Positions 46,622 to 58,977 of a stretch of 64,000 nt of DNA are shown piece by piece. Both the position numbers and the translations under genes were made by a program. The notes under the pieces are model-generated. The model did no database searches, had not been told where the DNA came from, and saw only the letters and a program-made list of their open reading frames with translations. The first letter of the stretch is position 1. Every line of letters starts with the position of its first letter. The DNA is from Calliopum simillimum (taxonomy: Eukaryota; Arthropoda; Insecta; Diptera; Lauxaniidae): contig OX638368.1 of NCBI GenBank assembly GCA_951812925.1, positions 620,001 to 684,000 of the forward strand, read 5' to 3'.

Positions 46622-47542
46622 CAGTCTGTTAAATAAGAGCGTGGTCACGATTACTCGCGATCGGTAAAGTATAATGCTGTAATTTTTTTTTCTCACACAG
46701 AGGGCAGTATTGTCCTTCATGCTTCGTGAAAGTGAATCAGCTGACCACTCTTTTCAATGTGTTCTCAGCATTTTTCCAAAACATACTTTGAACAAGATTT
46801 TGCGCATACTCTTCTGAAAACGACCTCCAAATTTTGTGAATGCGTCGAACCAGCTGTTTCAAGTTGCAGGGTCGGTTTTTCTGAAGCTTCATCTTCATTT
46901 GCGCCCAAACGTTTTCAATTGGATTGGCATCGGGCGACTGAGACGGCCAATCCAAAGTCACGACACCATTTTGTCTTTGGCCCATTCAAGACGTTTTTGG
47001 ACATGTTTTTCACTGAGCATCGGTTTTTGCAAAGTACTTCGGTATTTCACACTATTTGCAATCAAATGATTACGAATAGTTCCGTGGGAGATATTCAAAC
47101 CTTTTTGGGACAATTTCGAAGCACCTTCACGCAAAGTTAATGTTGGATTTTTCGAAAATAGAGCACAGATCAGTTTTTCCTGTTTTTCCGTCACTACACC
47201 GACAGACCCGCGATTTGGAAAGTCATCGACATTTTTTTCTTCTTTGAAGCGATTCACCCACTTACTCACAAACTGTTTCGACTTTTGCATATACTTCGCA
47301 GCCGCCGCTTGGGTCATTTTGGGACCTTTGGGGTGCAAACACAAAAAAACGGCTTCAAAGCGCGACGCGTACGCGGTACTCATTTTGGAAAAATGCTGAG
47401 AACGCATTGAAAAGAGTGGTCAGCTGATTCACTTTCACGAAGCATGAAGGACAATACTGCCCTCTGTGTGAGAAAAAAAAATTACAGCATTATACTTTAC
47501 CGATCGCGAGTAATCGTGACCACGCTCTTATTTAACAGACTG
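46622..47542 (-). mobile_element. Tc1-like element with 160-bp TIRs, internally deleted
   Basis: The two arms (46622-46781 and 47383-47542) are inverted copies of 160 bp that differ at one base (46760). They start CAGTCTGTTAAATAAGAGCG. TA flanks both sides (46620-46621, 47543-47544). At 921 bp it is about half the length expected for a complete element of this type. It keeps only the ends of the transposase. Confidence 0.93.
46737..47383 (-). pseudogene. Tc1-like transposase, catalytic centre deleted
   Basis: The likely start is ATG 47383 (MSTAYASRFEAVFL), at the inner edge of the TIR; an upstream ATG at 47407 lies inside the TIR. The N-terminal DNA-binding part has AAAAKYMQKSKQFVSKWVNR and SHGTIRNHLIANSVKYRS. 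After KRLEWAKDKM (about 46975) the frame shifts and jumps to VTLDWPSQSPDANPIENVWA, so the region with the first two catalytic Asp residues is gone. Only the last acidic residue (NPIE) remains. The C-terminus (to the stop at 46737) is encoded within the left TIR. It cannot catalyse movement but could still be moved in trans. Confidence 0.88.
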
Positions 47543-48107
47543 TATGGGAGGTTGCACGTCCTCTTCCGATCTCACCCAGTTTTTGTTGAGAGCTTGCATT
47601 TATAGTTCTTTGTGTCTGAGTAAAATTTAGTTCGATTATCTCAAAAAAAGCTTTCAGTTTAGCGTTTTGAAGCTTTTGCTTATATGGGAGGTGCCACTCC
47701 CTCTTGTCTAAATTCGTTCAATTTTTTTTTCAGAGCTTGCGCTAAAATTTCGTAGTATTTTTGTTTATGTCGGTTGCATTGTCGTGAAGAAAACTCCTAA
47801 AGTTGCTTCTTGAACATATTTTTTGTATGGGCGGTAGGCGTGTCCGTTGTCCGATTTCGCTCATTTTCAATCACATGATCTAATTTGACGACGAAGGCAG
47901 TGTACCAAATTTCATTGAATTATCTTGCTCAGTTTTCCCAGAAAGAGTATTTCTACGCACACCCAGCCATTCAGACAGACGGACATAGCTAAATCGACTC
48001 AAGAGGTGACGCTGATCAAGAATATTTATACTTTTCTATATCTGCGACGCCTCCTTCTCCGCGTTACAAACGGTAGGAAAAAGTGAATATACCCTGGGTG
48101 CAGGGTT

Positions 48108-49436
48108 TAAAAATACCGGCTGTCCCGCTTTATCGAGAACAGCGACTTATGAACTAGATCGAATTGAGATAATTGAACATAACTATTCTAGACAGCCTCA
48201 TGAAGTTATACTTGGCAGTAGTTCCAAGAGGAGCGATCCACATTAATTCAATGACATGAGTATTTCCGCATAAACTTAAAGTTATATATTATTAATGTTA
48301 TAATAGAATATATCATTTGAGCAACATTTTCTGGCCACTTCAGAAATAGTTAAAAAACATAACGTTGTTTAATAGTTTTGTGAATATTATTTTATAGTAC
48401 GGAGTCCGTTGACTAATTTTCGTAGTAAGAACTGATTGAACTAATTAAAAACCTCTTATTTTTAATGTTTTTTTTTTTTCAAAGTGTAAGTTGGAAATTC
48501 TCCATTCATTAAAATTTTTGCAGTTTGATTATGTTTCTCCCTTTAAAATACAAATTTTATTCGAGTTGTAATTTAAATATTACACTATTTCTGCCTTTTT
48601 TCATTCATTCCTTCAGCAACGAAACATAATAATAATTTTGTCATCAATTAATCTATTTGATTTAACCCTCATCAGATGCTTTCGTACTCAGCTACTTGTT
48701 GTTGTTGCTGTTTTTGTTGGTGCTGATGCTGCTCCTTCTTTCATTATCCTTTACGATGTTATCACATATTGCTTTGCGCCATCACAAAAGTCACCAAGTT
48801 CAAGTGGCAGTCAAGCTGCAAAATTGTCTGGTTGGAACTTTTAAAGCTGAGCAATCCAATTGAACAAAATTTTACACAAATTATTCGCTTCTCGCGTTGC
48901 TCAGTAACTTTTTATGTATTCGATGTTTGATTGATTCGTTGATGTCTGCCTGTGACGCTGACAGGATATAACCATGATGATGATAATACTCCTGTTAACA
49001 ATGCAATGGTGATGATTATAATAATAACGATGTTGATAAGTTGAAATATTCAATGATATCAAGAGACCTATGTCAACAGACAGATAGCGGAAAAATGTCT
49101 ACGCTTACATTCAACCGTACATAGCTCTACAATAACAGAGATGGATACCGCTTTGATGCCACGAAAGCGTGCAACAACAGCAAGAAGTTAAAGATTAACA
49201 GTAATATGTAGGTAATTTGTGTGTATTGGCAGGAAATTAATAGGAATTTGATTGTACAGACGAATAGACCTGTAAAAATATTGACGGAATCTGTAATGCA
49301 CAAGTGTGAGGGTTGCCAAGCCAGTTACAATTAGTGATGTGCCGTGGTGTTGTTAATTTTGAAATAAAACTTATTTTTTATATTTTTAAAAAAAAAAAAA
49401 CATTAAATAAAATTTTAAAAATTTAATAATTTCTTT
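48108..49436. other. Non-coding, AT-rich
   Basis: No gene supported. The frame at 48638-48844 has no recognisable domain. Confidence 0.4.
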
Positions 49437-49540
49437 TTGCCTCGAATCGGGATTGAACCCACGACCCCAGTAGAATAAAGAAATTACCGAACTCTTCGGC
49501 GGAATACTCTTGGTGGATCACTCTTAACTCCCCAGTTTAG
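49437..49540 (-). other. tRNA-like B-box module
   Basis: On the minus strand GGGGTCGTGGGTTCAATCCC, with GGG/CCC pairing around TTCAA, resembles a tRNA T-arm. A degenerate 5' part lies upstream, and A/T-rich sequence with a long T-run (minus strand) at 49389-49400 lies downstream. It is not a complete tRNA. Confidence 0.4.
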
Positions 49541-50849
49541 CGTTGATCATTTTGATACTTTTTGTGTCTCATTTGTTTTGGTAAATTTTTCGGAAAATGG
49601 TACCAAGACTTTCTCAAACCCGTTTTAATCGAGTCGATTACGATTTATTTGAAACATTTTAAACATAGAAAACTCCTTAAAGTACATAAGGTTATTACGA
49701 GTAAATGTTTTAAATTGCTCCATTTATTCCATTTGCTATGGAAAATCAACTAAATTCAGCACATTCGTAACTCGCCTCACAATTTTCAGTTCATTCATTA
49801 AAGTATGTAAATACTATGCATCAATTTGCAACACTTACTCATTATCTGCGCCCAGCAACTGCAGCTGCCATCATCGATCCGTTGAGTTATAATCAGTAAT
49901 CCGCAAATCAGCAGCAGCAGCAACATTTCATTACAATTTCGTTTTTCTATTACTTTTGTTGCTGTTGTTGTTGTTTTTGATCTATTTGTATTGCTTTCTT
50001 TTTCACTCGGTCTCCACAATTTCCGAATTAAATTCGAAATTTTTAATTACTTCTCCCAGTGCACATACACATAAGTGCTTTCAAACTAACACACGCGTAT
50101 GTGTAGAATTTTTGATTTCGTAAAAGTAGACAACATTATTCCGCTACAAAAAGCTGATGTGATGCAACATACATATGCAACATTATTTGTTGTTGTTGGT
50201 TTGCATTGTTGATGAAATCGTTCTTGTGTCTGCAGCCTACGCAAAATCGACATTTTGACTGTATCTTGTATTTACACACAAATTCACACAACACATTCAC
50301 ATATGTACTGTGAAGATGTTCTTCTCTATCGTTAAGTTTTTAGTGGCTGATGTCAAGGGCGACTATTTTGCTGTAAGTATTTTGAAGCTTTTTACTTGTA
50401 GGTTGATTTCTGTGCAAGCTAAAATTTTAAAAAAAAGTTAAACTTTTTTTATAGAAATAAAAAATAAGAAAGCGAATGCTGGTAGGATCCGCGGTGGTCC
50501 ATTTTTCTTTTATTCCCTATCCCCTGCCAAGATCATCCATGGTTTTCTGTCTTCAATTTTTATAGCCATTTACGGTGTAGTGGGACCTCCTCATTATGAC
50601 TTAAAACTCAATCTTGGTTTTTTCTATCACTTCAGGATCCTGCGCTATTCTTGTTCAAAAGTGCAAAAGACTCTGTTTACTTAATGCAATTTAGCCAAAA
50701 ACAGTAATCAGTAAAATTAGATATTGTCAATGAATTCGGGTAGCTAAATTACCATCAAAAAGACGTACTTTCACATTTTTATTTTAACTAAAGTTCGCCT
50801 TGTGGCCGAAATTCGACTTTTTCGATTTGACCATAAAATAAAGGAAAAA
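49541..50849. other. Non-coding
   Basis: CAG/CAA runs near 49900-49990. No feature supported. Confidence 0.4.
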
Positions 50850-51680
50850 GTTTTTATACCCTTCCTAGGTCGATAAAACACAAAAAGTTTTTAATATTCT
50901 TCCTTAGGGTTCGTGTTATCTGCATCGGTGCAGCAGCTCAGTTGCAATATCGTACTTTTCATTTAGAGGCGTGTAACTCCTACAAAAGAGCAAACAGTAT
51001 TTGATATCTTTCTATACCAAAATTTATAAAAATCAATCATGCTATCGTGCTATATAGTGCTAACTCTATATCTATACCAAATTTCATAAAAATCGTATGC
51101 TGTATTTTCGCCGTGAGAGCGTTTTTTTCATTTATTGGCGTAGCACTGCCCACATTATGTTGGTCATATTATCGTTCTTTAGCGCCAATCCTATCCCCAT
51201 ACCAAATTTCGTTTAAGCCGATGCAGCAGTTTAGCCGTGAGAGCGTTTTTTCCATTTAGGGGCGTGGCACCGCCAACTGAAAAACATAATGCCCATATTA
51301 TCTATCGTTCCTTAGTGCTAACCCTTTATTCATACCAAATTTCGTTGAAATCGATGCAGCGGTTTAGCTATGAGAGCGTTTTTTCATTAAGGGACGTGGC
51401 ACCGCCCACTGAAAACATAATGGTCATATTATCGTTCCTTAGTGCTAACCCTATCTCCACACCAAATTTTGTTAAAATCGATGCAGCGGTTTAGCCGTGA
51501 GAGCGTTTTTACCATTTAGGGGTGTGGCACCGCCCACTTTAAAAGAGATATAGTCCTATGCACTGCTCCGCCTCACAACCTTTCCAACAAAAACAAAATC
51601 AAGCAAATCGGTTGAGATTTAGGTATAGGAAACAGGGACTGAACCGATTTCGTTTGCCAATTTATATATAGATTTGATCT
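50850..51680 (+). repeat. Repeat with ~125-bp tandem units
   Basis: Four direct units contain GAGAGCGTTTTTTCCATTTA-like sequence followed by GGGGCGTGGCACCGCCCACT. They start near 51117, 51239, 51377 and 51501, so spacing is 122, 138 and 124. Each also has CATATTATCGTTCCTTAGTG, CATACCAAATTTCGTT and GATGCAGCGGTTTAGC. The block opens with TTTTTATACCCTTCCTAGG and closes with AACCGATTTCGTTTGCCAAT. The style (GTGGCACCGCCC blocks, TATACCC start) is DINE-like, but the sequence differs from the other six copies. Confidence 0.75.
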
Positions 51681-54611
51681 CTACTTTCCAAATTATAAGT
51701 CTTTCGAATATAGGTATCTCTCACAAATAGACAAAGAATTTTTCTAAGGATAAAAAAGTTCAAGTTTTGTTAATTTATCAACAACATATTTTACTGCAAA
51801 AAACTCTCAGCCCTTGCAAACCAAGATCGGCTGAAAAAAAAACAGCTTTATGCTAAATTTATAATAATCATTCATTTGTTCATTAAATCTAGAATATGGC
51901 GATCGTTTTTCATCTGATCTTGATCTGAATCTCAAAATTTTTGGTATACTTCCACCAATTGACGTTCGATCATCAAGTATAGTATAGTATACAAATTACA
52001 GCGAATCTAAAACTTCAAAACTTCCGTGCAAAATATTTGAAACGGAAATCAAATCCTAAAACTATGCAATGTTTTTTTTAATCGAATTCTTCCATTGTAA
52101 ACTATTTAAAATGTTTTGAATACATACATTTGTATCTAATGTTATTTTAGAGAAAATGGTAAATTGTGCCACACTCCCATTACATAATTGTCAATAGCTT
52201 GAGTATTTTTTAACCGATTTTCATGTTCAGACCATTTTTGGAAAGGTATTAAATCAAATAATAAATAAAATTTTTTTAATTTTGTAAAAATTACTAAAAA
52301 ATTACTACGTATTTTGGTACTACACCTCCCTACGCTCCATTGCCTACTTTTATGGCCTTCTAAAATATATTCTTTTGCAAAAAAAATCACCTTTCATATG
52401 AAAAAGAGCAAAAATTGGAATTCTTCGCTGTTTAGAAGTAAGGACTTTCTCAAAACAAGAAATTAACTGAAACTTTTTTACAAAACGCTCAAAAATAATC
52501 TATAACTAGGAAATTACTTAAGCGATTTTGTTTTTCTGACCTATTTTAGAAAAGAAGTGTTGCATGAGTAACAACTGACTTCATTTAAATACTTGTTGTA
52601 TCAATATCAATGTAAGGAAATAATTATAAACAAAAAATATGCATGAAAAAATTGCATTAAGTTATTATTTGACTAATTAAATTTAAATAAAAATAATTAA
52701 ATTAGAAGATTGAACACACAAGTCTACAAATGCTTCAGCAACATGCTGGTTTTACAAGTGGCATCGAAAGAGCTTCTTATGATAATACCCTGTACACAAA
52801 AGTTTATCACACTCTCTTCAATTTGTTCAAGCTTATAACAGCGACATGACGTGATGAGCAAAAATTGACACAAAACTTCTTTGAAATTGATTAGGGTTTG
52901 GTCAGGAAAATATTTTCTTGCCGGCAGTATTTTCAGTTGGCGCATGAATCAGAACACGTTCTTTTAATAAAATTAAAATGACTAACTCACACATAACACA
53001 ACTATCAAATTTTTTTTGACTTTTAAATGTTTCTTTCACAACAACACTTTTTTTACAATAAAATAAATAATGAAAAAGTTTCGTAAAAACTTCTTGCAAT
53101 CCGTTTAATTGTCCCAATACAACCACGAGCCAGCACGTTTAATAACAAACTAAGGATTCACACGGTTGAGTCACGCCAACATTGAAGCTGGCAAAGCATA
53201 AAAGAGCCATTATCTGCGAAAACACAACATTTGCGTATACCATAAAGAATGTAGCCGAAAATGCCGAGAGCGAACGATGACGGCGATGGTACAACATTTT
53301 GGGTGTTGTCGTAGTTTTTTTTCGTTTTGGCAGTGGGGAAGAACGAAACTTTTTTAGCTTACAATTCAGAGTAAAACACATTGTCAGAGAGAAAGAGAGC
53401 TAACGAAAATGTTGCAAAAACATTCCGAATGTTGCAAATCGAACCAGATGGATGAAAATGTTGCTGCAGCAAAGTTTATGATGTTGGTGGTTTTAAAGCG
53501 TTACGTTTTATGTTGAAAGTTCTGCTTTAAGATTTTTCTACACAAATTTGACTAAAATATTTGCCTTATCACTTCTCAAAAGAACACTGACTTTTCCTAC
53601 GGCTTGCACGTTTTACAGTTATGACTCAGCATGACTTTTTTGGCATGAGTTGGTACATAAAGAGGTCTATTGAATCTTTTCAAGTTGATTCTTTTCACAC
53701 GCTGCACGGTGGGAGCCAAAAACTGTGTGTTTTTGCTTAATTACACTAACGTGTGATGAGTGCAGTGAAGCAAATGTTAAATTTATACAATACAAAAATA
53801 TTTCAAAACTGATTCTGATCAATTGGATTAGAATTGTCATAAAACACGCGTATTTTTTTTTATAAAATATTTTGAAAAAACTGCGTTTACTTCTTTAACT
53901 CATTTCGCATCAATTGATTGATGTGCATTAAAAATTGCTTCATTTAAATGTCAATGCATAAATGTATGTGAAATTTGTCACGCATGTTAAACACACGCCA
54001 ACCTTCAGAACTGAATCGCTAAAAGATAAATGAATTTGGTTCGAATTGAAACATGTCATTTTTTTTCATTTCATTCTAAAGTATTTGATTATAATTTTTT
54101 GAATTCGTCAATTTTCGACCCAGTGTGCAGGTATCGTACTCATTTGAATTGCAAAGTTAAAAAAAAAGGTGCCTTCTTCCTGCCCAAAAATATCCTCTCA
54201 TACAATTTCACACATAATTTCATTGAACGCCATGTGTTAGTCACTGCACACACACAAGCGAGCATATGTGTATTGCATAAACTCGTAGTATTTTCATATT
54301 CTTAAGACTAACGTATGTGTAAGTAGATAAAAAATTGACTTGTAAAATATTCCTTTTTTTTTCTTCAAAATATGTTTATCATGTTAATTTTCCAGCCTAC
54401 TACATTGCTTTATCCTTTGCTGTCATACTCCAATTCTTCGGATGGGTGATAAATGTGACGTTGTCTTATTTTATGTTAAGTCAGTGCGGAATACCCGTGG
54501 ACGTGATAGCACCTTAAATATGGCTGACTTTAAGTTAACCAATTTATATTAACTACATTTAGCCTTACTAACAGCCAAGCAAACACCTGCTCAAAACTTG
54601 TCTTTAGTAAC
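51681..54611. other. Non-coding; one dispersed repeat
   Basis: The stretch 52160-52400 shares TTTTCATGTTCAGACCATTT, TTGGAAAGGTAT and CACCTTTCATATGAA-type blocks with 58165-58360. These are two diverged copies of an unnamed repeat. No gene recognised. Confidence 0.4.
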
Positions 54612-55390
54612 GGTTGTGGCGTGTTAGTAAAGTTTGGTTTGATTATCTACAAAAATACTTCCATATGCATTTTGAACCTTTTGCTTACATGGGAGGTACC
54701 ACGTCCCCTTTTATGATTTCATTTTGTTTTGTTTAAAGCAAGGGTGTCAAAGTTTTAAGATTACTGAGCCAAGCCGCAGGCAGCGCAAAATTTTCCCTTT
54801 TACAACAACTTCGAAATTCCTCGAACGACAACAATCAGAAAAACTATTTTTTATTGTTTTTGGTGGCTCTTTTGCAGCAACAACAACAATATTTAAATAA
54901 TTTTTTAAAATTTCTGAGGACTACAACATACACGAAAAATTGTTTGTTGTTTTTTTAATGCGAAACACCAAAAACAATTTGTCATAAATGTTTTAATTCC
55001 GCGAAATTTTGACGAGCTCAAAAAATAACAACAAAAATTGTTTCTGTGGTTGTTGTTATTCTGCGAAATTTGCAAAATATTGTAGTATTCTTGTTGTTGT
55101 AGACGAGCCAAAATTGGCTCACTTTTGTTCCACGCTGACACCCTTGGTTTAAAGCTTCAACTTTCCATCCTTAGACTTTATGTCTATTTTGGTTGCGTTA
55201 TCGTGAATAATGCTCATAAAATTGCGTTTTAAACATATTTTTTATATGGGTGGTAGGCGTATCCTTTGACCGACTTTGCTCGTTTTAAATTCCATGAGCT
55301 CACTTTTACAACAGAGGCAGTGTACAAAATTTCATCGAAATATCTTGCTTACATTTCCCGTAAAAAATATTTCCACAGACGGACAGAGTA
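54612..55390 (-). mobile_element. DINE-1/Helentron-like repeat, copy 6 (partial, split)
   Basis: A diverged minus-orientation copy. It keeps TTTGGTTTGATTATCT, TTGCTTACATGGGAGGTACC, GGGTGGTAGGCGTATCCTTT and the CACAGACGGACAGAG core, but both outer ends are lost. It is split by the hAT-type MITE at 54739-55146. Confidence 0.75.
54739..55146. mobile_element. hAT-type MITE with 8-bp target duplication
   Basis: The ends CAAGGGTGTCA are perfect inverted repeats of 11 bp. GTTTAAAG is present on both sides (54731-54738 and 55147-55154), an exact 8-bp duplication typical of hAT elements. The interior (408 bp in all) is non-coding with AACAACAA stretches. A GTGAGCCAA-like motif occurs near each end in inverted orientation (TGAGCCAAGC, TTGGCTCAC). 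Confidence 0.88.
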
Positions 55391-58300
55391 TAAAAAGTCA
55401 TAGGTTTCCTGATGAAAATTGAAATTCAAAAAAAAAAGAGTAAAAATGTGCTTCAGAAAAGTACAGTCTCCTTCGACATCAAAAAAAAAAGTTTTTATTT
55501 TTAGTGTCAGTAGATAGAACAAACATTGCTTACGGTATATATGTATATAAAAAAAATTTAGTTTCCTTTCATAAGTTGCAGAAAAATTTGAACCTCATCT
55601 TAAAAAAAAAAAAACAAAAAAAATTAAAAACTCGAAAAAACCATCGACTTTGACCAGCTTTACAAAGCGAATCATTTCTTTAAATGAGTTTAAATTTTAT
55701 ACTCTTGAGTACTAAGCATTTGTTTATCGAACTGCATTATTAGATTTGCAAACTTCCACCACACTAAAACTAATTTTCGCAACCACTTTTGAGAAATGTC
55801 GCCAGTGTGCGGCGTATGGTGTTTAGACGAAAATTGTCAAAATGTTGATTTGATAATTTTTTGAAGCGAAAAACCTTTGGCAAATCTTACATTTCATTAA
55901 AATTTAAATTTTTCTCTTGAATGAATGAATCTTTTTTTCTTTATTTTCAATAAATAAGTTGGCCAAGCTTTAAAAACTGAGCTAGTGCATACAAAATTTT
56001 AGTAATGTTAACAAAATCAGAAAATACAAATATTATTTAAAGAAACTAAAAAAGGCGATCCGCTTTAGTAATTTTAAAAACGGAAATTATAAATTTTGAA
56101 TTTTAATAAATTTCGTAAACTGCGAAATAGATATATCTTTTTTTACTTCATACGTATACTTATCATTGTATTGGTGTTGTCAACAAAAATGATGTATTTG
56201 AATCATAAAGAGTGCGATAGATTATAAAAAAGCTCAATTTTTGCATGTCATTAAATTCATCAAATTTGGGATGCTGAAAATAAAAATTTGCTCATAAAAT
56301 ATTTTACGACTTAATGGAGTTAAAATTTATTGAAAAATAAAAAAAAAAAATTCTCATGAGGTCTCAAGAAAGTAATGAAAGCGTTAAATGTCAAATCACT
56401 CCCACACATACAAACACTCAACTGAAAAAAATAAAATGCTGTACGATCACAATAAAAAGGAATAATGCACGCACTCACACACTCACACACTCCCACACAC
56501 ATACGTATGCCACTCATGTACCCACACTTGAAAAATATTAGAGCTTTTGTGATTTATAAGCAGCCTCTTCCATATTTTGCTGAGGTTCAATCTCAAGTGC
56601 AATTTGACTTTGACGATGACTACTCATGGGAAAAGCGTGCTACAGAAAAGCGCATATGTTGAAAAATATAAAAATACACATAAAATATGAAAAATCGTAC
56701 AAGTATTGGAAAATACTAACGCATGCAGCAGCAGCATGAAAAAAGCCACATGTGCAATTGTTGCCTCTATCTGCCTGGCCAACTTTTTGCAAAAAGAAAC
56801 TGCATGTGAGTTGTGCGACCTATATTTTGCTGTGTCAGGCCAAAAGAAACGATTTCTCAAGTCAATGTCAAGTTGCAGATTGTTGAAGGGTTGCCATCTG
56901 AAAACTAAGCAACTAAACAGCATAACAGGTTTTGTACATTTTTGCATTATCGAAGCGCAATTCAAAATCGACATAAAATTGGGTGAAAAAATGTTGATAA
57001 TATATTTCAATTTTTGTATTCAAAATTTGCTAACAACAAAACCCAAATGCTTGGTAACCCTAGTAATACCAATAGTGGCTTTACACTTTCAAATGGTATT
57101 AAATCTTATGTGTGAGCGTCTGCTTCAAAGAATTCCCTATTTTTTTGTTATTGTCGTAAAATACCATGCGCCTGAGCAGGCATTAACTGTTTTATTTTAT
57201 TTGCAATTTTTGTTGCTGTAGGTACTTTCGAAATAATTTTGTGGCTGCTTTGGGAATTTAAGGTCCCTCCGCCTGGTTGTGTCAACTTTTGCTAACATTT
57301 ACATTTAACAATGTGAGAGCAAGAGGCTTGAAAGAGCCGCCACGTTGTGAATAAATAAAATAAAATATTTGTAGGAATGCACGAGTATAAAAAGAACAAA
57401 AAAAAAAAAAAAAAAACGGAAAGGAACACTCTATTGTGTTATCTGAACAAAGTGCACGAAACATCCTTTGGGGCTGGCGACACTTTTGTTAACGGATCAT
57501 TCCGGCGTTATATTTTGATTTTATTGAAATTGTGATTTAATGATGAACAGCTCCTTGCGGACATTCGTTTTAAATCGGAAACATTGCAAAAGGTTTAATG
57601 TGCTGGTTTTGATTTTATGGGCTCATGGCAAAGAAAAAAGCAAGTAAAGGGTTACGTTTGGCGAACAATCGTTTTTTGCGACAAGTTTTTCAATCGGTTC
57701 TTAAGTAAAAAGCTTACTTTTTATAAAAATTAAATTCGTAAAGCTGGCCGTTTTGAAAATGTCTAATATATGAGGGGTATAGAAACTAAGGCGACAACCT
57801 CCACAACTTATTTTGATTTTTGTTAAAACTAACAAAAGAATATATCTTTGAAGATACACACATTTATTATGTATGTATTGTATGTTTTGCGATTCAGTAG
57901 AACAGTTTTAGATACAGATGTAAACCAAGTTTCAACCAAATCCTCAAAGGGGTTTATGGACAAATTCAATAAGAAATTTAGAGATTGTCATGTTTGTTTC
58001 AATCAAGTGGAAACTGCTGGGATTGTAATAATCGAACTGCCACACCCCCTCCGATGTCGCTGAAACTTGGTACATGGCATCGTTAGTTGCCAAAAGGAAG
58101 GGGTGGAAAAATCAGTTAATAGTGAAAACACTCCTTCAAATTTTTGTACATTACTTGGAAATTTCTTAACCTATTTTCATGTTCAGACCATTTTTGGAAA
58201 GGTATCAGTTCTGTAAGCACTAGGTAAATAATTTTTTTCATGTGTGGCAACAAATATTAAATTTAGTACTTAAATTACAAAATTCATGACCTACTTTTTT

Positions 58301-58421
58301 GATCTTCCAGAATATATTTTGTAGAGAAAAATAAGAAAATAACCTTTCATATGAACCAAAAATATAGGTGATATGTTTTGCAGGAGTTCTGAGTTTTGAA
58401 CAAAAAAAAAAAAAAAAGAAT
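55391..58421. other. Non-coding, AT-rich
   Basis: It holds the longest open frame without TE homology (56706-57221, 171 codons from a TTG) and CA runs at about 56465-56500. The region 58140-58370 is the second copy of the repeat at 52160-52400. I cannot support a gene. Confidence 0.4.
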
Positions 58422-58471
58422 AAACAAAAATAGTAATTATGAAGTTAGTTTATTGACTGTTTTTTTATTGC

Positions 58472-58616
58472 TTGTATAGTACTAATGAAAGTACCAACGC
58501 GCTTTTTCTAAATTGAAGTATGATAATTTTATATTGAACTAATTAAACAGTCATTATAAAATTATCATACTTCAATTTAGAAAAAGCGCGTTGGTACTTT
58601 CATTAGTACTATACAA
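58472..58616. repeat. Perfect 60-bp inverted repeat, 25-bp spacer
   Basis: Arms 58472-58531 and 58557-58616 are exact complements over 60 bases. The right arm contains GAAAAAGCGCGTTGGTACTT, the empty site of the DD41D insertion. The spacer is also part of the same dispersed repeat in inverted form (it matches the complement of 63550-63573). So two copies of that repeat lie head to head. Confidence 0.92.
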
Positions 58617-58847
58617 CCAATATCTAGGGGAACCTGCCTATCTATCATTAAAATTCTCGTAATTTCGAGAGCCTGCATTGTATGTGGAAAACAAATCCGC
58701 CCTTGTAGGTTTTAATTGTAGCTAGCGTAGCATGTCTCAAAACCAGAGTGTGTTACCAACTAACAATTTGGCAATTTTTCACAACAGACGGCGCTAGTGA
58801 GCCTTATGATTTATGCATAATGGCGATCCTGCTCAGAGAGTTTACTC
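58617..58847. other. Non-coding flank
   Basis: No feature supported. Confidence 0.35.
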
Positions 58848-58977
58848 GTGACCTATAGCATAATCGCTTAAGCACCGCGTTCTCTTTCATTAGAAAACCG
58901 GAGTCACGGGTTCGAGTACGGTTTCTGGCAAGATTTAACTAAAACTGATCTGATGAGGCTATATACATGTTTATATA
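58848..58977 (+). repeat. Dispersed repeat with tRNA-like head, left part
   Basis: TAGCATAATCG fits an A-box, and CACGGGTTCGAGTACGGTTT about 50 bases later fits a B-box. The sequence then matches 43255 onward. It is interrupted at TATA by the LTR element and resumes at 63451. The tRNA-like start suggests a SINE-type repeat, but this is inference. Confidence 0.55.

Larger units (their letters stand above)
46404..48107 (-). mobile_element. DINE-1/Helentron-like repeat, copy 5 (split)
   Basis: Minus orientation, starting CTGGTAAGGGTG and ending ATACCCTGGGTGCAGGGT. It has the same block order as the other copies. A Tc1-like element has inserted at TA within TTTGCTTATATGGGAGG, which is intact in copies at 45150 and 47675. 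Removing the insert restores that sequence. Confidence 0.85.

Noticed and set aside
56706..57221. 171-codon open frame
   Set aside because: It opens on TTG, overlaps a 128-codon frame on the other strand, and shows no domain or coding bias that I can see.
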